A stretch of 64,000 bases of DNA, from assembly GCF_007483685.1 (NCBI RefSeq), contig NZ_VMKN01000001.1, forward strand, positions 620,001-684,000, read 5' to 3'. The number at the start of each line of letters is the position of its first letter. Positions within the stretch are counted from its first letter, which is position 1. This DNA comes from Litoribacter populi (lineage in GTDB: Bacteria > Bacteroidota > Bacteroidia > Cytophagales > Cyclobacteriaceae). Under the pieces are notes generated by a model. The model did not search any database. It saw only the letters and a program-made list of their open reading frames with translations, and was not told the origin of the DNA. Below are positions 25,633-35,716 of this stretch, one piece after another. Made by a program: the position numbers and the translations under genes.

Positions 25633-27570
25633 TTATTTGTTCTTGTCCTCGTTTACTTCTTCATAATCTACGTCGGATACACCGTCACCGCTTCCGGATT
25701 CGCCTGAAGCTTGAGCTCCCGCGTCAGCACCCGGGCCACCTTGGGCTCCACCTTCAGCACCTTGACCAGCTGCGTACATCTCTTGAGAAGCAGCTTCCCA
25801 AGCTTTGTTAAGCTCTTCAATGGCTGGTTCGATAGTTGCCAAGTCCTGGCTCTGATGTGCAGCCTTCAGCTTCTCAAGGGCACCGTTGATGTTGGCCTTG
25901 TTGCTGTCAGAAAGTTTGTCACCAAACTCTTTCAACTGCTTTTCAGTCTGGAATACCAAGCTGTCCGCCTGATTGAGTTTTTCGATTTTTTCTTTCTCAG
26001 CTTTATCAGAAGCAGCATTGGCTTCAGCTTCTTTCTTCATTCTTTCGATTTCCTCTTCAGAAAGTCCGGAAGAAGCCTCGATCTTGATTTTCTGCTCTTT
26101 GCCAGTTCCCTTGTCCTTAGCGGATACGTTCAGGATACCGTTGGCATCGATATCGAAAGTCAATTCGATCTGAGGAACACCTCTTGGTGCCGGTGGAATG
26201 TCAGAAAGCTGGAATCTACCGATGCTTCTGTTATCCTTGGCCAATGGTCTCTCACCTTGCAACACGTGGATATCCACAGCCGGCTGATTGTCGGCAGCAG
26301 TAGAGAAGGTCTCAGACTTCTTGGAAGGGATAGTCGTGTTTGCCTCGATCAATTTGGTAAACACACCGCCCATGGTTTCGATACCCAAAGAAAGTGGGGT
26401 CACGTCAAGAAGCAATACATCCTTCACCTCACCAGTCAATACACCACCTTGGATGGCAGCACCGATAGCTACTACCTCATCAGGGTTAACGCCTTTAGAA
26501 GGCTTCTTGCCGAAGAATTTCTCAACTTCTTCCTGGATTTTAGGGATTCTTGTAGAACCACCCACCAAGATTACTTCGTCGATGTCAGAAGGAGAAAGAC
26601 CAGCGTCCTGCATAGCTTTCTTAACCGGATCCATAGATCTTCTTACCAAGCTCTCAGAAAGTTGCTCAAACTTAGCTCTTGAAAGCGTTTTGTTCAAGTG
26701 CTTAGGGCCTGAAGCTGTAGCGGTAACATACGGAAGGTTGATGTCAGTAGAAGAAGAGCTAGAAAGTTCAATCTTCGCTTTCTCAGCGGCTTCTTTTAAT
26801 CTCTGGAGAGCCATTGGGTCTTTTCTAAGATCCATATCCTCTTCTGCCTTAAATTCGTCAGCCAACCAGTCGATGATCACTTGGTCAAAGTCATCACCAC
26901 CTAGGTGTACATCCCCGTTGGTAGACTTCACCTCAAATACTCCATCGCCAAGCTCAAGGATAGAAATATCGAATGTACCACCACCAAGGTCATACACAGC
27001 GATTTTCATGTCCTGATTTTTCTTGTCCATACCATAAGCCAAAGCAGCAGCAGTTGGCTCATTGATGATTCTTTTCACCTCAAGACCTGCGATCTGTCCA
27101 GCTTCTTTAGTAGCTTGTCTTTCCGCATCGTTAAAGTAAGCAGGAACGGTAATTACCGCCTCAGTCACCTCTTGACCCAAAAAGTCCTCTGCCGTTGACT
27201 TCATTTTCTGAAGAATCATGGCAGAAAGCTCTTGAGGAGTATAGGATCTGTCGCCTATTTTAACAACAATGGTATCGTTGGCACCTTGTTCTACTTTATA
27301 GGAAGCATGTTTTTTCTCTTCTGATACTTCTGAGAATTTCTTGCCCATAAATCTCTTCACAGAAGAGATGGTGTTTGCCGGGTTGGTGATAGCCTGTCTT
27401 TTGGCAGGATCACCTACTTTTCTCTCGCCGTTGCCATTGTCCAAAAATGCAACAATAGACGGAGTAGTTCTTCTGCCTTCGCTGTTCTGGATTACTACAG
27501 GTTCGTTACCTTCCATCACGGCAACGCAAGAGTTAGTAGTACCCAAGTCAATTCCTATAATTTTTCCCAT
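25633..27570 (-). CDS. dnaK: Molecular chaperone DnaK (Hsp70)
   Basis: A 645-residue Hsp70. The nucleotide-binding domain starts [20 protein letters not shown] and contains [17 protein letters not shown]; the substrate domain includes [17 protein letters not shown] after residue ~390; the C-terminus is a Gly/Ala-rich tail ending in acidic [12 protein letters not shown]. No dnaJ or grpE adjoins it, so the operon is split. A typical CIRCE element is not seen upstream. Confidence 0.98.
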   Translation of the reverse strand: MGKIIGIDLGTTNSCVAVMEGNEPVVIQNSEGRRTTPSIVAFLDNGNGERKVGDPAKRQAITNPANTISSVKRFMGKKFSEVSEEKKHASYKVEQGANDTIVVKIGDRSYTPQELSAMILQKMKSTAEDFLGQEVTEAVITVPAYFNDAERQATKEAGQIAGLEVKRIINEPTAAALAYGMDKKNQDMKIAVYDLGGGTFDISILELGDGVFEVKSTNGDVHLGGDDFDQVIIDWLADEFKAEEDMDLRKDPMALQRLKEAAEKAKIELSSSSSTDINLPYVTATASGPKHLNKTLSRAKFEQLSESLVRRSMDPVKKAMQDAGLSPSDIDEVILVGGSTRIPKIQEEVEKFFGKKPSKGVNPDEVVAIGAAIQGGVLTGEVKDVLLLDVTPLSLGIETMGGVFTKLIEANTTIPSKKSETFSTAADNQPAVDIHVLQGERPLAKDNRSIGRFQLSDIPPAPRGVPQIELTFDIDANGILNVSAKDKGTGKEQKIKIEASSGLSEEEIERMKKEAEANAASDKAEKEKIEKLNQADSLVFQTEKQLKEFGDKLSDSNKANINGALEKLKAAHQSQDLATIEPAIEELNKAWEAASQEMYAAGQGAEGGAQGGPGADAGAQASGESGSGDGVSDVDYEEVNEDKNK

Positions 27571-27672
27571 AATTGATATATGATTTCTATTTATTGATTC
27601 TTAAAGTAAATTCTTTCGAATTCATAATTATCAATGCATGTGCCAAGGCAATTAATGCTAAATATTGCGTCA

Positions 27673-27717
27673 GATTGTCAGAATTATTAGCTGACTTCCC
27701 TTTAAAGCCTGACAATC
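27673..27717. repeat. Inverted repeat in the dnaK upstream region
   Basis: GATTGTCAG (27673-27681) and CTGACAATC (27709-27717) are a perfect 9-base inverted repeat 27 bases apart, between the divergent dnaK and MOSC genes. It is not the CIRCE sequence. It may be an operator or a hairpin; the loop is too long for a convincing terminator. Confidence 0.45.
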
Positions 27718-27816
27718 TCTATTTTTTTCTGATCTTTCTGTCACCTACATATGCACTTTTAGAAACAATTCAGTATGTTAGATGTATTCTAAATCGTCAA
27801 TTGATGTAAAGTGCTC

Positions 27817-28623
27817 ATGCGGCTAAAAGACATATACATATATCCGGTCAAATCTTTGGGCGGCATACGCCTCGACAAAGCCACTGTGGACATCAAAGGC
27901 TTTGAACATGACAGAAGGTGGATGGTGGTTGACGATGATGGGCAGTTTATCACTCAAAGGAGGTTTCCCCAAATGGCCCTACTTCAACCGGAACTTCATC
28001 AAAACGGGCTGAAAATCCATCACAAAAACGATCAGAATAAATCCATTCTAGTTCCTATGGATCCTGAGACGGGAAAAAAGATGATGGTGACGGTGTGGGA
28101 TGATTCCCTTATGGCCGAAATCGTAAACCAAGAGGTTGATCAATGGTTGAGCGAAATCTTGGATATCAACTGCCACCTGGTCAAAATGGATGAAATGGCT
28201 GAAAGGCCTATTAGTTCCAAATATTCCATCAATGACGAGACCGTCAGTTTTGCTGACAGTATGCCATATATGGTTATCGGCCAAAGCTCGTTGGATAATC
28301 TTAATAGCCGATTGGAAGAAGAGGTGAAAATGGACCGTTTTAGGCCAAACTTGGTTTTTGAGGGCGGTGAACCCTTTGAGGAAGACAGCTGGCAGGTCGT
28401 GCAGATCGGGGAGTGTATGTTTCAGGTGACAAAGCCCTGCGCCAGATGTGTCATGGTGACTATTGACCAACAAACTTCTGAGAAAGGAAAAGAGCCTCTG
28501 AAAACCCTTGCTACATTCCGCAAGGAAGATCAGAAGATTCTCTTTGGACAAAATATGATTGCCGTTTCCCTAGGCGAAATCGCAATAGGTGACCCCGTAG
28601 AAAGACTAATACCCGAGACGTAA
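27817..28623 (+). CDS. MOSC domain protein (mARC/YcbX-like)
   Basis: A 268-residue protein with the N-terminal MOSC beta-barrel (IYIYPVKSLGG at 6-16) and a C-terminal MOSC domain. The molybdenum cofactor cysteine is in KPCARCVMVTID near residue 206, as in mARC and YcbX, which reduce N-hydroxylated compounds. There is no fused ferredoxin domain, so an external electron donor is needed. ATG 27817 is chosen over a GTG two codons upstream. Confidence 0.88.
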   Translation: MRLKDIYIYPVKSLGGIRLDKATVDIKGFEHDRRWMVVDDDGQFITQRRFPQMALLQPELHQNGLKIHHKNDQNKSILVPMDPETGKKMMVTVWDDSLMAEIVNQEVDQWLSEILDINCHLVKMDEMAERPISSKYSINDETVSFADSMPYMVIGQSSLDNLNSRLEEEVKMDRFRPNLVFEGGEPFEEDSWQVVQIGECMFQVTKPCARCVMVTIDQQTSEKGKEPLKTLATFRKEDQKILFGQNMIAVSLGEIAIGDPVERLIPET

Positions 28624-28638
28624 ATCCCGGGTATTAGT
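28605..28638 (+). terminator. Hairpin over the MOSC gene stop codon
   Basis: ACTAATACCCG (28605-28615) pairs perfectly with CGGGTATTAGT (28628-28638). The left arm encodes the last residues of the MOSC protein and the stop lies in the loop. The downstream sequence CCCTATTTC has only a weak T run, so it may protect the mRNA end more than terminate. Confidence 0.6.
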
Positions 28639-28681
28639 CCCTATTTCAAAATATTTCTCTATTTCCAATATTTCTTTATTT

Positions 28682-29725
28682 CTAATTATTTCTTATTTCA
28701 CTACTATAAGATTTCACTGTCTCTATAAACACCTTCACTTTTTCCGGATCGATATCAGGATACACCCCATGACCTAGGTTGGCAATATGCCGTCCTGTTC
28801 CAAATTGATCAAGCATGTGTTTGGTAGCAGTTTCCACTTCTTTTGCAGTTCCGTAAAGTGCTGCTGGGTCCAGATTCCCTTGAAGTGTTTTGTTGTCACC
28901 GATCATCCTTCTGGATTCTGCAATGCCCATATTCCAGTCCAATCCGATTGTTTCGCAATTAAGCTTGGCCATTTGCTCTCTGGCGAAAAAAGCACCTTTT
29001 GCAAAAACTGTTTTTGGCACCTCATTGATAGCATCGCAAATCTGCTGAATATATTTCATGGAAAACTCCTCGTAGTGATACGGAGGTAAGATTCCCGCCC
29101 AGCTGTCAAAGATCTGTATCAAATCGGCTCCAGCTTCAATTTGTGCTTTGAGATAATTGATGGTCGAGTCAGTGATCATCTGCAAGAGCTGATGGCTGAA
29201 CTCAGGCTGGGTGTACAGCATGGCTCGGGCTTTTGAAAAAGTCTTGGAGCCACTTCCCTCAATCATATAGGCAAAAATAGTCCACGGTGCTCCGGCAAAA
29301 CCGATTAAAGGCACCCTGCCATTCAATTCTTTCTTGGTAATCTTGATGGCATCGATCACATATTTGAGATCATTATGCCCATCTGCAATCCTCAACTTTT
29401 TCAGATCAGCTGGAGAGTTTACCGTATTAGGGAACCACGGCCCTCTTTTTTCCACCATTTCATAAGGCAACCCCATTGCTTCGGGTATTACCAGGATGTC
29501 GGAAAAAATGATGGCTGCGTCCACACCCAGTAGGTCTACTGGCTGTATAGTCACCTCGGCGGCCAGTTCAGGGGTCTGGGCCAATTCAATGAATCCGCTC
29601 ACACTGTTTCTTACTGCCCTGTATTCTGGCAAAATTCTTCCGGCCTGTCTCATCAACCACACAGGAGTCCTTTCGGTCTTTTCCCCGCGTGCCGCTCTAA
29701 GTAATAAGTCGTTTTGTAATTGCAT
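28682..29725 (-). CDS. hemE: Uroporphyrinogen decarboxylase
   Basis: A 347-residue enzyme that removes four carboxyl groups from uroporphyrinogen III to give coproporphyrinogen III. The N-terminal signature [16 protein letters not shown] is at residues 22-37, and [16 protein letters not shown] and the C-terminal [15 protein letters not shown] are also typical. It competes with the SUMT at 549-1322 for the same substrate. It is a single gene facing the MOSC gene, whose stop is 59 bases away. Confidence 0.97.
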   Translation of the reverse strand: MQLQNDLLLRAARGEKTERTPVWLMRQAGRILPEYRAVRNSVSGFIELAQTPELAAEVTIQPVDLLGVDAAIIFSDILVIPEAMGLPYEMVEKRGPWFPNTVNSPADLKKLRIADGHNDLKYVIDAIKITKKELNGRVPLIGFAGAPWTIFAYMIEGSGSKTFSKARAMLYTQPEFSHQLLQMITDSTINYLKAQIEAGADLIQIFDSWAGILPPYHYEEFSMKYIQQICDAINEVPKTVFAKGAFFAREQMAKLNCETIGLDWNMGIAESRRMIGDNKTLQGNLDPAALYGTAKEVETATKHMLDQFGTGRHIANLGHGVYPDIDPEKVKVFIETVKSYSSEIRNN

Positions 29726-29914
29726 GGAGCAAAGATAATTCAGGATTTTGGATTAGCCATTCCAAACTCGAAAAAAGGCTGTGCTGGTCTTCCCAGAGTT
29801 TCACCGACCCGCCTGCCGGCCAGGTTTCACAGATAGAATTAAAAAAAGCTGTAAGATAATTGCCACTAATGCACCAATCATTTGGAATATGTGGAGGTAA
29901 AATATTTCACGGAA

Positions 29915-29948
29915 AAAAAACCACACTCCCTGAAAGAGAGGTGGTTTT
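29915..29948 (-). terminator. Intrinsic terminator of the collagen-like lipoprotein gene
   Basis: AAAACCAC (29917-29924) pairs with GTGGTTTT (29941-29948), with a long T run on the minus strand. It is 24 bases past the stop at 29972. Confidence 0.8.
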
Positions 29949-29971
29949 GTGTTTTTTTTAAACTGCAAATT

Positions 29972-30499
29972 TTATTTTCCCAATCTGATACTTGGGATAT
30001 TTTCCACGTCCAGATTGTAATGTTTGACTACAGCGTCATAGTCGTTAAAATCCACTCTGAAGTTGACTGCTCTCGTAGGCACCACTACTAGTCGGAAATA
30101 CTGTTCGTTTCTCCAATCTGGCTCCAGGGTGTTGAGATCCAAATTGCCCTGCATAAATATCCTAAAGTCTGAATTCGTAAAGTCATATTGGTAGGCAAAT
30201 TGCCCCTGCTCAAGATAAATTGTCTGGGGAAGCATTCTCCAGACATCTCTGCCCTCATCGGTTTCCCAAAGGTGGTAAATCAGGAGCTTGTCGGATTCAA
30301 GAAATGTTAATCCAAGTTCGCTGAACACTCCTTGTATTGTAAAATTGGCTTCGGGATCAAAATCCCCCACTACTTCAAATACATCCGCTTCAACTGTAAC
30401 CCCATCTATGCCATCCAAACCTGGAGGGCCCATAGGGCCTTGGCAAGCCTGTATTAATATCAATCCAAGAAGGGAAAGTGACAACAGCAACTTTTTCAT
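29972..30499 (-). CDS. Lipoprotein with short collagen-like segment
   Basis: A 175-residue lipoprotein (lipobox LIQAC, Cys19). Directly after the cysteine it has collagen-like triplets GPMGPPGLDGIDG, then a single globular region of ~140 residues with several beta strands and aromatic residues. This layout, GxxGxxG next to the acyl anchor, is common in Bacteroidota surface lipoproteins of unknown function. It has its own terminator. Confidence 0.75.
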   Translation of the reverse strand: MKKLLLSLSLLGLILIQACQGPMGPPGLDGIDGVTVEADVFEVVGDFDPEANFTIQGVFSELGLTFLESDKLLIYHLWETDEGRDVWRMLPQTIYLEQGQFAYQYDFTNSDFRIFMQGNLDLNTLEPDWRNEQYFRLVVVPTRAVNFRVDFNDYDAVVKHYNLDVENIPSIRLGK

Positions 30500-30591
30500 A
30501 AATTATTGTTTTGGTTGAAATATACGTTTTATTTAGACGCAAAGCCAAAGGAATTGGTTGTGCGAATTATGTAAATGGTGAAATATACCGA

Positions 30592-31089
30592 CTATTTCAA
30601 TGGCGCCCAAACTTCCACATGCTCGGCCTCCACGATGCGGTCGATATAGATGCCCTGTGTTTCCAAGCCATTCAGTACAGCAAATTCCTCTATCCGCTTT
30701 TTGACCTTATTCGGACCTGGCATCACGAATGGACTCGATTTCATAGTGGCTACTATGGCATTTTGACTTTCGATAATCAACTCCTTTGCTTCCCCCATGT
30801 CACCTCCGTACTCCACGCCCACAAATACCTCCATGGTATCCAGTTTGCCGGCAGGCTCCACATGGTAGATGGTATGCAAGGTTTTCCCTTCCCCCATCAG
30901 CCCTTCCGCTTTCTGAAAAGTTTGGGGCAAGGCTTCATCCTGCGGGGTGCCGCGGTACTCATAGCCCATCAGGTGGATGCTGTCCGTTTGTACTACTTCC
31001 AGCTCGAGGTCATTGAACCCACCCAAAAGATAATAGCCCAGCAGCCCGAGCAGAAGTACTGCCGGAATGAGAATTAATGCTTTTTTCAT
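30592..31089 (-). CDS. Membrane-anchored GyrI-like (effector-binding) domain protein
   Basis: A 165-residue protein with an N-terminal membrane anchor (residues 3-23) followed by a domain of ~135 residues that looks like the GyrI/AraC effector-binding (SOUL-related) fold: a conserved YRG near residue 45, EVFVGVEYGG, and the ending EAEHVEVWAPLK. Such stand-alone domains bind small amphipathic molecules. It overlaps no gene but is two bases from the next one at 31092, so both are probably co-transcribed. Confidence 0.6.
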   Translation of the reverse strand: MKKALILIPAVLLLGLLGYYLLGGFNDLELEVVQTDSIHLMGYEYRGTPQDEALPQTFQKAEGLMGEGKTLHTIYHVEPAGKLDTMEVFVGVEYGGDMGEAKELIIESQNAIVATMKSSPFVMPGPNKVKKRIEEFAVLNGLETQGIYIDRIVEAEHVEVWAPLK

Positions 31090-31091
31090 AA

Positions 31092-31670
31092 TTAGAAAAT
31101 ATATCGTGCCCCGATTGCTCCCTGTAACCTCAGGTGTCCTGGACGGTCAATCAGTTCGAGAAACAAGCCTGCTTCCACAAACACACTGATTGGCAGATCC
31201 TGAAAATAATATTCCGAACCTACAAATGCCTCAGGGCCAAAATCGATGTTGGTGCGGTTTTCCGTTTGTAATATATGGGAAGGTTGTGTGCCGTAAAGAT
31301 AATCCACTTGTACGGAACGCAACTGGGCCCCGACCCCGCCATAGGCCCAAAGCATGCCCTCGGTGATGTTAAACTCATTGGTGATGTCTTCATGGTAAGC
31401 TGCTCTTGCGTTTAGGGAAAATCCTCCATAAGTACTGTGTGAAGCATACATGGCGTCACCGGTTGGCCTATTGTTATTAAAAGCCCGTCGGTAATAATAC
31501 GGACTGTTGGCCCCAGCGGTACCAATCATCCCCTCCAAAGAAATACGGTCATCAATGAAGGTCTTGTAAGTAATGCTCAAAGGCTCCCCGAGTCTAATCC
31601 CCACTTGATGCTCCTGTGAATACGCCAAACCCGGCAAGAGTAAAAAGGCCAGCAAGAATAGTTTTTTCAT
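31092..31670 (-). CDS. Exported beta-barrel-like protein, unknown function
   Basis: A 192-residue protein with a signal peptide (MKKLFLLAFLLLPGLAYSQ). The mature part shows alternating beta strands and ends GAIGARYIF, as in small outer-membrane barrels. I do not recognise a named family. It is first of a two-gene set with the GyrI-like membrane protein. Confidence 0.7.
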   Translation of the reverse strand: MKKLFLLAFLLLPGLAYSQEHQVGIRLGEPLSITYKTFIDDRISLEGMIGTAGANSPYYYRRAFNNNRPTGDAMYASHSTYGGFSLNARAAYHEDITNEFNITEGMLWAYGGVGAQLRSVQVDYLYGTQPSHILQTENRTNIDFGPEAFVGSEYYFQDLPISVFVEAGLFLELIDRPGHLRLQGAIGARYIF

Positions 31671-31889
31671 AAAATGGTTTAGGTAAGGTTTTACGGTAAA
31701 CGGTGCGAATTTAAGATTATTTTGGGGAAAAATTCTTAGTACAAAGTACCATGTACCAGGTATTCGTAGGACAGAAGTTTCCTTTTAGCCATTTACTATC
31801 ATTTGGCCTTTTTGGGTTTTCGTGTAGGGCGGGGAAAAACTACTTTTTATGCTTTGTGCTCTTTTTTTTCCTTAGTGCCCAATTTCTTT

Positions 31890-33662
31890 CTAACTCACCA
31901 TTGACTTCAACTGCATTTGGTGCAGCTGGGCATAAAGTCCCCCTTCGGCGAGGAGTTTCTCATGGTTGCCGATTTCCTTGATCTCACCCTTGTGCATCAC
32001 GATGATCTTATCAGCCTTGATGATGGTGGATAGGCGGTGGGCGATGACGATGGAGGTTCTCCCTTTCATCATTTTTTCTATGGCTCCTTGAATGAGCTCT
32101 TCGGTTTCGGTATCCACTGAGGAGGTCGCCTCATCCAATATGATGATTTCAGGATTGTACACCATGGCCCTCACAAAAGATATCATCTGCCTTTGTCCCA
32201 CCGAAAGTGTGGCCCCTCTTTCCATCACATTGTAATCAAGCCCACCCGGCAATCTTTCAATAAACCTCTTGGCGCCTACAAGTTCTGCGGCCTCAAGGAC
32301 TTGTTCCCTTGTAATATTGGGATTCCCCAAAGTGATGTTGTAAAGAATGGTGTCGGAGAAAAGGAAAACGTCCTGTAGCACCACCCCAATGTGTTTTCTT
32401 AAAGTGTTGAGCTCGTAATCCTTGATATCGGTTCCATCTACGCGGATGCTTCCTTTGTTGATTTCATAGAAGCGGCTGATCAGGTTGATGATACTGGATT
32501 TTCCCGCTCCGGTGGCCCCCACCAGGGCGATAGTCTCCCCATGCTTCACGTCAAAGTTGATGTCTTTGAGCACATATTCCTCATCATTGTAGGCAAACCA
32601 AACGTTTTTCAGCTGTATGTCCCCCTGGATTTTTTCGGGTGCATAAGTGCCATTATTAGCGATATGTTCCTCGCTGTCGAGAAGCTTGAAAATCCTCGAA
32701 GAACTCACCACTCCAAGTTGCAGAGTGTTGTACCGGTCGGCAATCATTCGGATAGGGCGGAAGAAAAGTTGCAGATACATGATAAAAGAAATCAGCACCC
32801 CGACTTTCAAGTCCATGTCAAATACACCCGTAGCCCCGTACCAGACTACCAAACCAATGCCTATAGCCTGGATAATCTCCGCAACGGGAAAGTAAATGGA
32901 ATAATAAAGGACAGACTTAAGGTGCGCTCTGCGGTGATCTTTGTTGATGTTTTCGAATTTCTTGTACTCTCTTTCCTCCCGGTTGAAAATCTGTACGATG
33001 TTCATCCCAGTGATGTGTTCCTGAAGAAAGGAGTTGAGGTTGGAAACGGCATTTCTCACATCATTGAAAGCCACCTTGATTTTTTCCTTAAACACGTAGG
33101 TGGATATGATCAACAGGGGCAAGGTGCACAAACTAACCAAAGTTAGCTTCCAGTCGATATAGAACATTACCGCCAAAATGGTAACGAGTTGTAGTAAATC
33201 ACCGATGATGGCTGCCAACCCTTCGCTGAAAACATCTGCCAAGGTTTCGATGTCGGAAATGTTTCGCGTTACCAGTCTGCCAATGGGGGTATTATCAAAA
33301 AACTTAAGCTTCATCCTCAGCAGGTGACGATAAAGCTTAATTCGTATATCGCGGATGATTACCTGTCCAATCCAGCCGGAAAGGTAGGTGTGGGCAAATT
33401 GCACGATAGATTGAAGGACCATCAACCCAACCAGCAGGTAGATGATTTTGACAAGGCCTTCACGGTCACCCATGGCCACATAGTCATCTATAGCTATCTG
33501 TATAAACAGCGGGCGAGTAGGGGCCAATAAAGCCAATGCTAATGTAAGAACCACAAGGAAGAAAAACCGGCCTCTGTAGGGCTGCACAAACTGGTACAGC
33601 TTTTTGAGGACCTTGGTGTCAATGATTTCCCCGCTTTTTACATTTTCCTTTTCTAAACTCAA
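31890..33662 (-). CDS. ABC exporter, fused membrane and ATPase domains (MsbA-like)
   Basis: A 590-residue half-transporter: six membrane helices (about residues 25-310), then an ATPase with Walker A GATGAGKSS near residue 378, signature LSVGQRQ and Walker B IIILDEATSSVD. Homodimers of this type flip lipids or export hydrophobic compounds. The frame opens with TTG at 33662; a TAG stop is only one codon upstream, so no earlier start is possible and the next ATG would remove the conserved N-terminus. Confidence 0.92.
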   Translation of the reverse strand: MSLEKENVKSGEIIDTKVLKKLYQFVQPYRGRFFFLVVLTLALALLAPTRPLFIQIAIDDYVAMGDREGLVKIIYLLVGLMVLQSIVQFAHTYLSGWIGQVIIRDIRIKLYRHLLRMKLKFFDNTPIGRLVTRNISDIETLADVFSEGLAAIIGDLLQLVTILAVMFYIDWKLTLVSLCTLPLLIISTYVFKEKIKVAFNDVRNAVSNLNSFLQEHITGMNIVQIFNREEREYKKFENINKDHRRAHLKSVLYYSIYFPVAEIIQAIGIGLVVWYGATGVFDMDLKVGVLISFIMYLQLFFRPIRMIADRYNTLQLGVVSSSRIFKLLDSEEHIANNGTYAPEKIQGDIQLKNVWFAYNDEEYVLKDINFDVKHGETIALVGATGAGKSSIINLISRFYEINKGSIRVDGTDIKDYELNTLRKHIGVVLQDVFLFSDTILYNITLGNPNITREQVLEAAELVGAKRFIERLPGGLDYNVMERGATLSVGQRQMISFVRAMVYNPEIIILDEATSSVDTETEELIQGAIEKMMKGRTSIVIAHRLSTIIKADKIIVMHKGEIKEIGNHEKLLAEGGLYAQLHQMQLKSMVS

Positions 33663-33746
33663 TGTCTAATGTGTTTTATATGAGCAATCTCCCGTCTCCG
33701 GTGTCCCGTCTTCGGTCTTCGGTCTTCGGTCCTCGGTCTCCCGTCT

Positions 33747-34502
33747 TCAAACAAAAATCTCCTCAGGGTAAGTAATCTGGCTCAAAAACAGTCCATGTGC
33801 TGGAGCCGATGATCCCGCCTTCCTGCGGTTTTGGCTGGACAAAACCTCTTGGAAACCCTCCAGGTCCAATTTGCCGGTGCCTACTTGTACCAAAGTGCCC
33901 ACAATCGCCCTGACCATTCCCCTAAGAAAGCGATTTGCCGTAATATGGAAAATCAATCTTTCAGATTTTTGTTCCCAGTGAGCAGTTTTAATTTCGCAGC
34001 GGAAGTTATTGACGTTGGTTTTCACCTTACTGAAGCATTCAAAATCAGAGTGGCTCAGCAGAAGTTCAGCCGCCTGGTTCATTTTATCCACATCCACCTT
34101 ATAGAAACAGTGCCAGGCCTGTTCTTCTGTAAAGGGGTTTTTACGGAGTGTAACGTGGTATTCATAGCTCCTCCAAATGGCATCAAATCGTGTATGCGCC
34201 TCAGCCTTGACCGGAAGCAGTTTATAGATTGCAATGTCCGAAGGCAACAAGGAATTGACTCTTTTGAGGAAATCCTCAGCTTCCAGCTTATGTGGATGGT
34301 CAAAATGCACGTATTGTTGCTTGGCATGCACCCCGGTGTCGGTTCTGCCGCTTCCCATAGTTTCCACCTCCCTGCGCAGGATGGTCGAGAGTGTCAGGTT
34401 CAGTTCGGCCTGGATAGAATGGGCATTCTGCTGCACCTGCCAGCCATGGTAGGCGGTACCCTTGTAGGCCAGCTCCAGAAAGTATCGGTGTTGCTCGTTC
34501 AT
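33747..34502 (-). CDS. truA: tRNA pseudouridine synthase A
   Basis: A 251-residue enzyme that makes pseudouridine at tRNA positions 38-40. The catalytic aspartate is in GSGRTDTGVHAKQQ near residue 55, after LELAYKGTAYHGWQVQ (9-24). FLRGMVRAIVGTLVQVGTG near residue 205 is also conserved. It lies upstream of the ABC exporter gene; the 84 bases between them hold degenerate repeats of the CGGTCTTCGG type. Confidence 0.96.
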   Translation of the reverse strand: MNEQHRYFLELAYKGTAYHGWQVQQNAHSIQAELNLTLSTILRREVETMGSGRTDTGVHAKQQYVHFDHPHKLEAEDFLKRVNSLLPSDIAIYKLLPVKAEAHTRFDAIWRSYEYHVTLRKNPFTEEQAWHCFYKVDVDKMNQAAELLLSHSDFECFSKVKTNVNNFRCEIKTAHWEQKSERLIFHITANRFLRGMVRAIVGTLVQVGTGKLDLEGFQEVLSSQNRRKAGSSAPAHGLFLSQITYPEEIFV

Positions 34503-34662
34503 GAGGGGGCAAAGATAGGGATTAGAGGGGAATTAATTAGGAATGGGAAATTAGGAATGAAAAATGAATGAGTTAACCGCAAAAAGGGAAAGCCGCGGAG
34601 ACTCAGAGGGGGATACCTTGCATCCCATAGCGGTTAAAAATCTTGAAGTTAATTGAATCCTT

Positions 34663-34983
34663 TTACTCCTCAAACATCGCCTGAAGGACTTCAAGGGCTT
34701 GATGACCTGCGGATAGGTTAATTTCTCCTACACTCTTGACCAAACGGGATTTGTCTACACACCGAATCTGGTCTAAAGCAATTTGTCCCTTTTTCCCTGC
34801 AAAATGACAACTCACTCGCGTTGGGAATTTCCTGCCTTTAGTAGTCATGGGGGCTATAATGACTGTATTCAGATTATTGTTCATTTCATCTGGAGAAATA
34901 ACTAAGGCTGGCCGGGTTTTATATATTTCGCTCCCTCTGGTAGGCTTCAAGTCTACAAGGTATACTTCAAATCTTTTTACCAT
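34663..34983 (-). CDS. mazF: MazF/PemK-family mRNA interferase toxin
   Basis: A 106-residue toxin of the MazF/PemK/Kid family. The N-terminal RFEVYLVDLKPTRGSEIYKTRPALVIS holds the conserved RG and RP residues of the RNA-binding active site, and DQIRCVDKSRL supplies the conserved DQ/D-R positions. The ATG at 34983 is inside the last codons of mazE (ATGGTAA), so it is translationally coupled; an ATG two codons earlier is possible. Full length, apparently functional. Confidence 0.9.
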   Translation of the reverse strand: MVKRFEVYLVDLKPTRGSEIYKTRPALVISPDEMNNNLNTVIIAPMTTKGRKFPTRVSCHFAGKKGQIALDQIRCVDKSRLVKSVGEINLSAGHQALEVLQAMFEE

Positions 34984-35228
34984 TCCCATTCCTCGTTATC
35001 CCAATTGTTTTGAATTAAATCTGCGTCATCCAAAACGCCTTCATCTTTCTCCTTTGCTTTTTTAAACGCTGCTTCCCAAGTGCTCCTTTTTGACTGTGGG
35101 GCTTGGATAATAATCTTATTCTCGGACACTGTAATCTCAACCTCTTTTTCAAGGTTGCACATCTCAATGACCTCTTTGGGAAGTATGATGCCTTGAGAAT
35201 TGCCTATTTTTCTTAACCTTGCTTTCAT
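34977..35228 (-). CDS. mazE: MazE-type AbrB/SpoVT antitoxin
   Basis: An 83-residue protein with a swapped-hairpin AbrB/MazE DNA-binding domain (RLRKIGNSQGIILPKEVI at 4-21) and an acidic, Trp-rich tail (NNWDNEEWEW) that should block the toxin. It overlaps mazF by seven bases in the standard antitoxin-first order. Autorepression of the pair is expected from the family. Confidence 0.9.
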   Translation of the reverse strand: MKARLRKIGNSQGIILPKEVIEMCNLEKEVEITVSENKIIIQAPQSKRSTWEAAFKKAKEKDEGVLDDADLIQNNWDNEEWEW

Positions 35229-35370
35229 ATCCTTAAGTTATAACTTAGTTATAACAATTACAAGAATTAAATTTAATTGTTGTAAGGACAATGTTCCTCC
35301 CCTAAAGGGCTCTGAGCATCACTTTGTCCATAATCCTAATGCTTGCACCCTGGGCGATTTGCTGTATCGG

Positions 35371-35449
35371 CCGGCTCCTTAATCCATTAATCAGTCCTGA
35401 AAGGAATATAGCGCAGCTATTCCCTAAAGGACATTAAACCCTTCAACCA
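35371..35449 (+). repeat. GNA-loop hairpin element, copy 1
   Basis: Element of about 79 bases. The core hairpin is 35394-35432: GTCC at the base, an imperfect 15-base stem, the tip ATATAGCGCAGCTAT (35406-35420), and GGAC closing it. It is preceded by CA and followed by NNTAAACCCTTCAACCA. Copy 2 shares base, tip and flanks while the middle of the stem differs. Confidence 0.75.
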
Positions 35450-35661
35450 GTAGGGAGTTTGGGGAAGGAGTAAAAAAACACAGATTACACAGAGGGTTTG
35501 GGATTTACAATGCGTTGCGCTCTTTTCGTCTCACTTTGCGGCCTTTGCGAGTAATCCTAAAAAAACACAGGTTACGCAGAGGTTTTGGTTTTTGAACAAG
35601 CAATGCGTTGCGACCTTTGCGCCCTTCTTTGCGGCCTTTGCGAGAAACCTTTTTCTCCACA

Positions 35662-35716
35662 TAGGGACCTTACAGGGAATTTATAGGGACATTATAGGGA
35701 CCTTATAGGGATATTG
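35662..35716. repeat. Tandem repeat, 5 x 11 bases
   Basis: Five consecutive 11-base units close to TAGGGACCTTA: units 1 and 4 are identical, units 2, 3 and 5 differ at one to three positions. Confidence 0.8.

Noticed and set aside
25711-26682. 323-codon plus-strand frame opposite dnaK
   Set aside because: Long antisense frames are common opposite dnaK because of its codon bias; the real gene is unmistakable.
27643-27720. CIRCE/HrcA operator upstream of dnaK
   Set aside because: The inverted repeat present does not match TTAGCACTC-N9-GAGTGCTAA and has a 27-base spacer.
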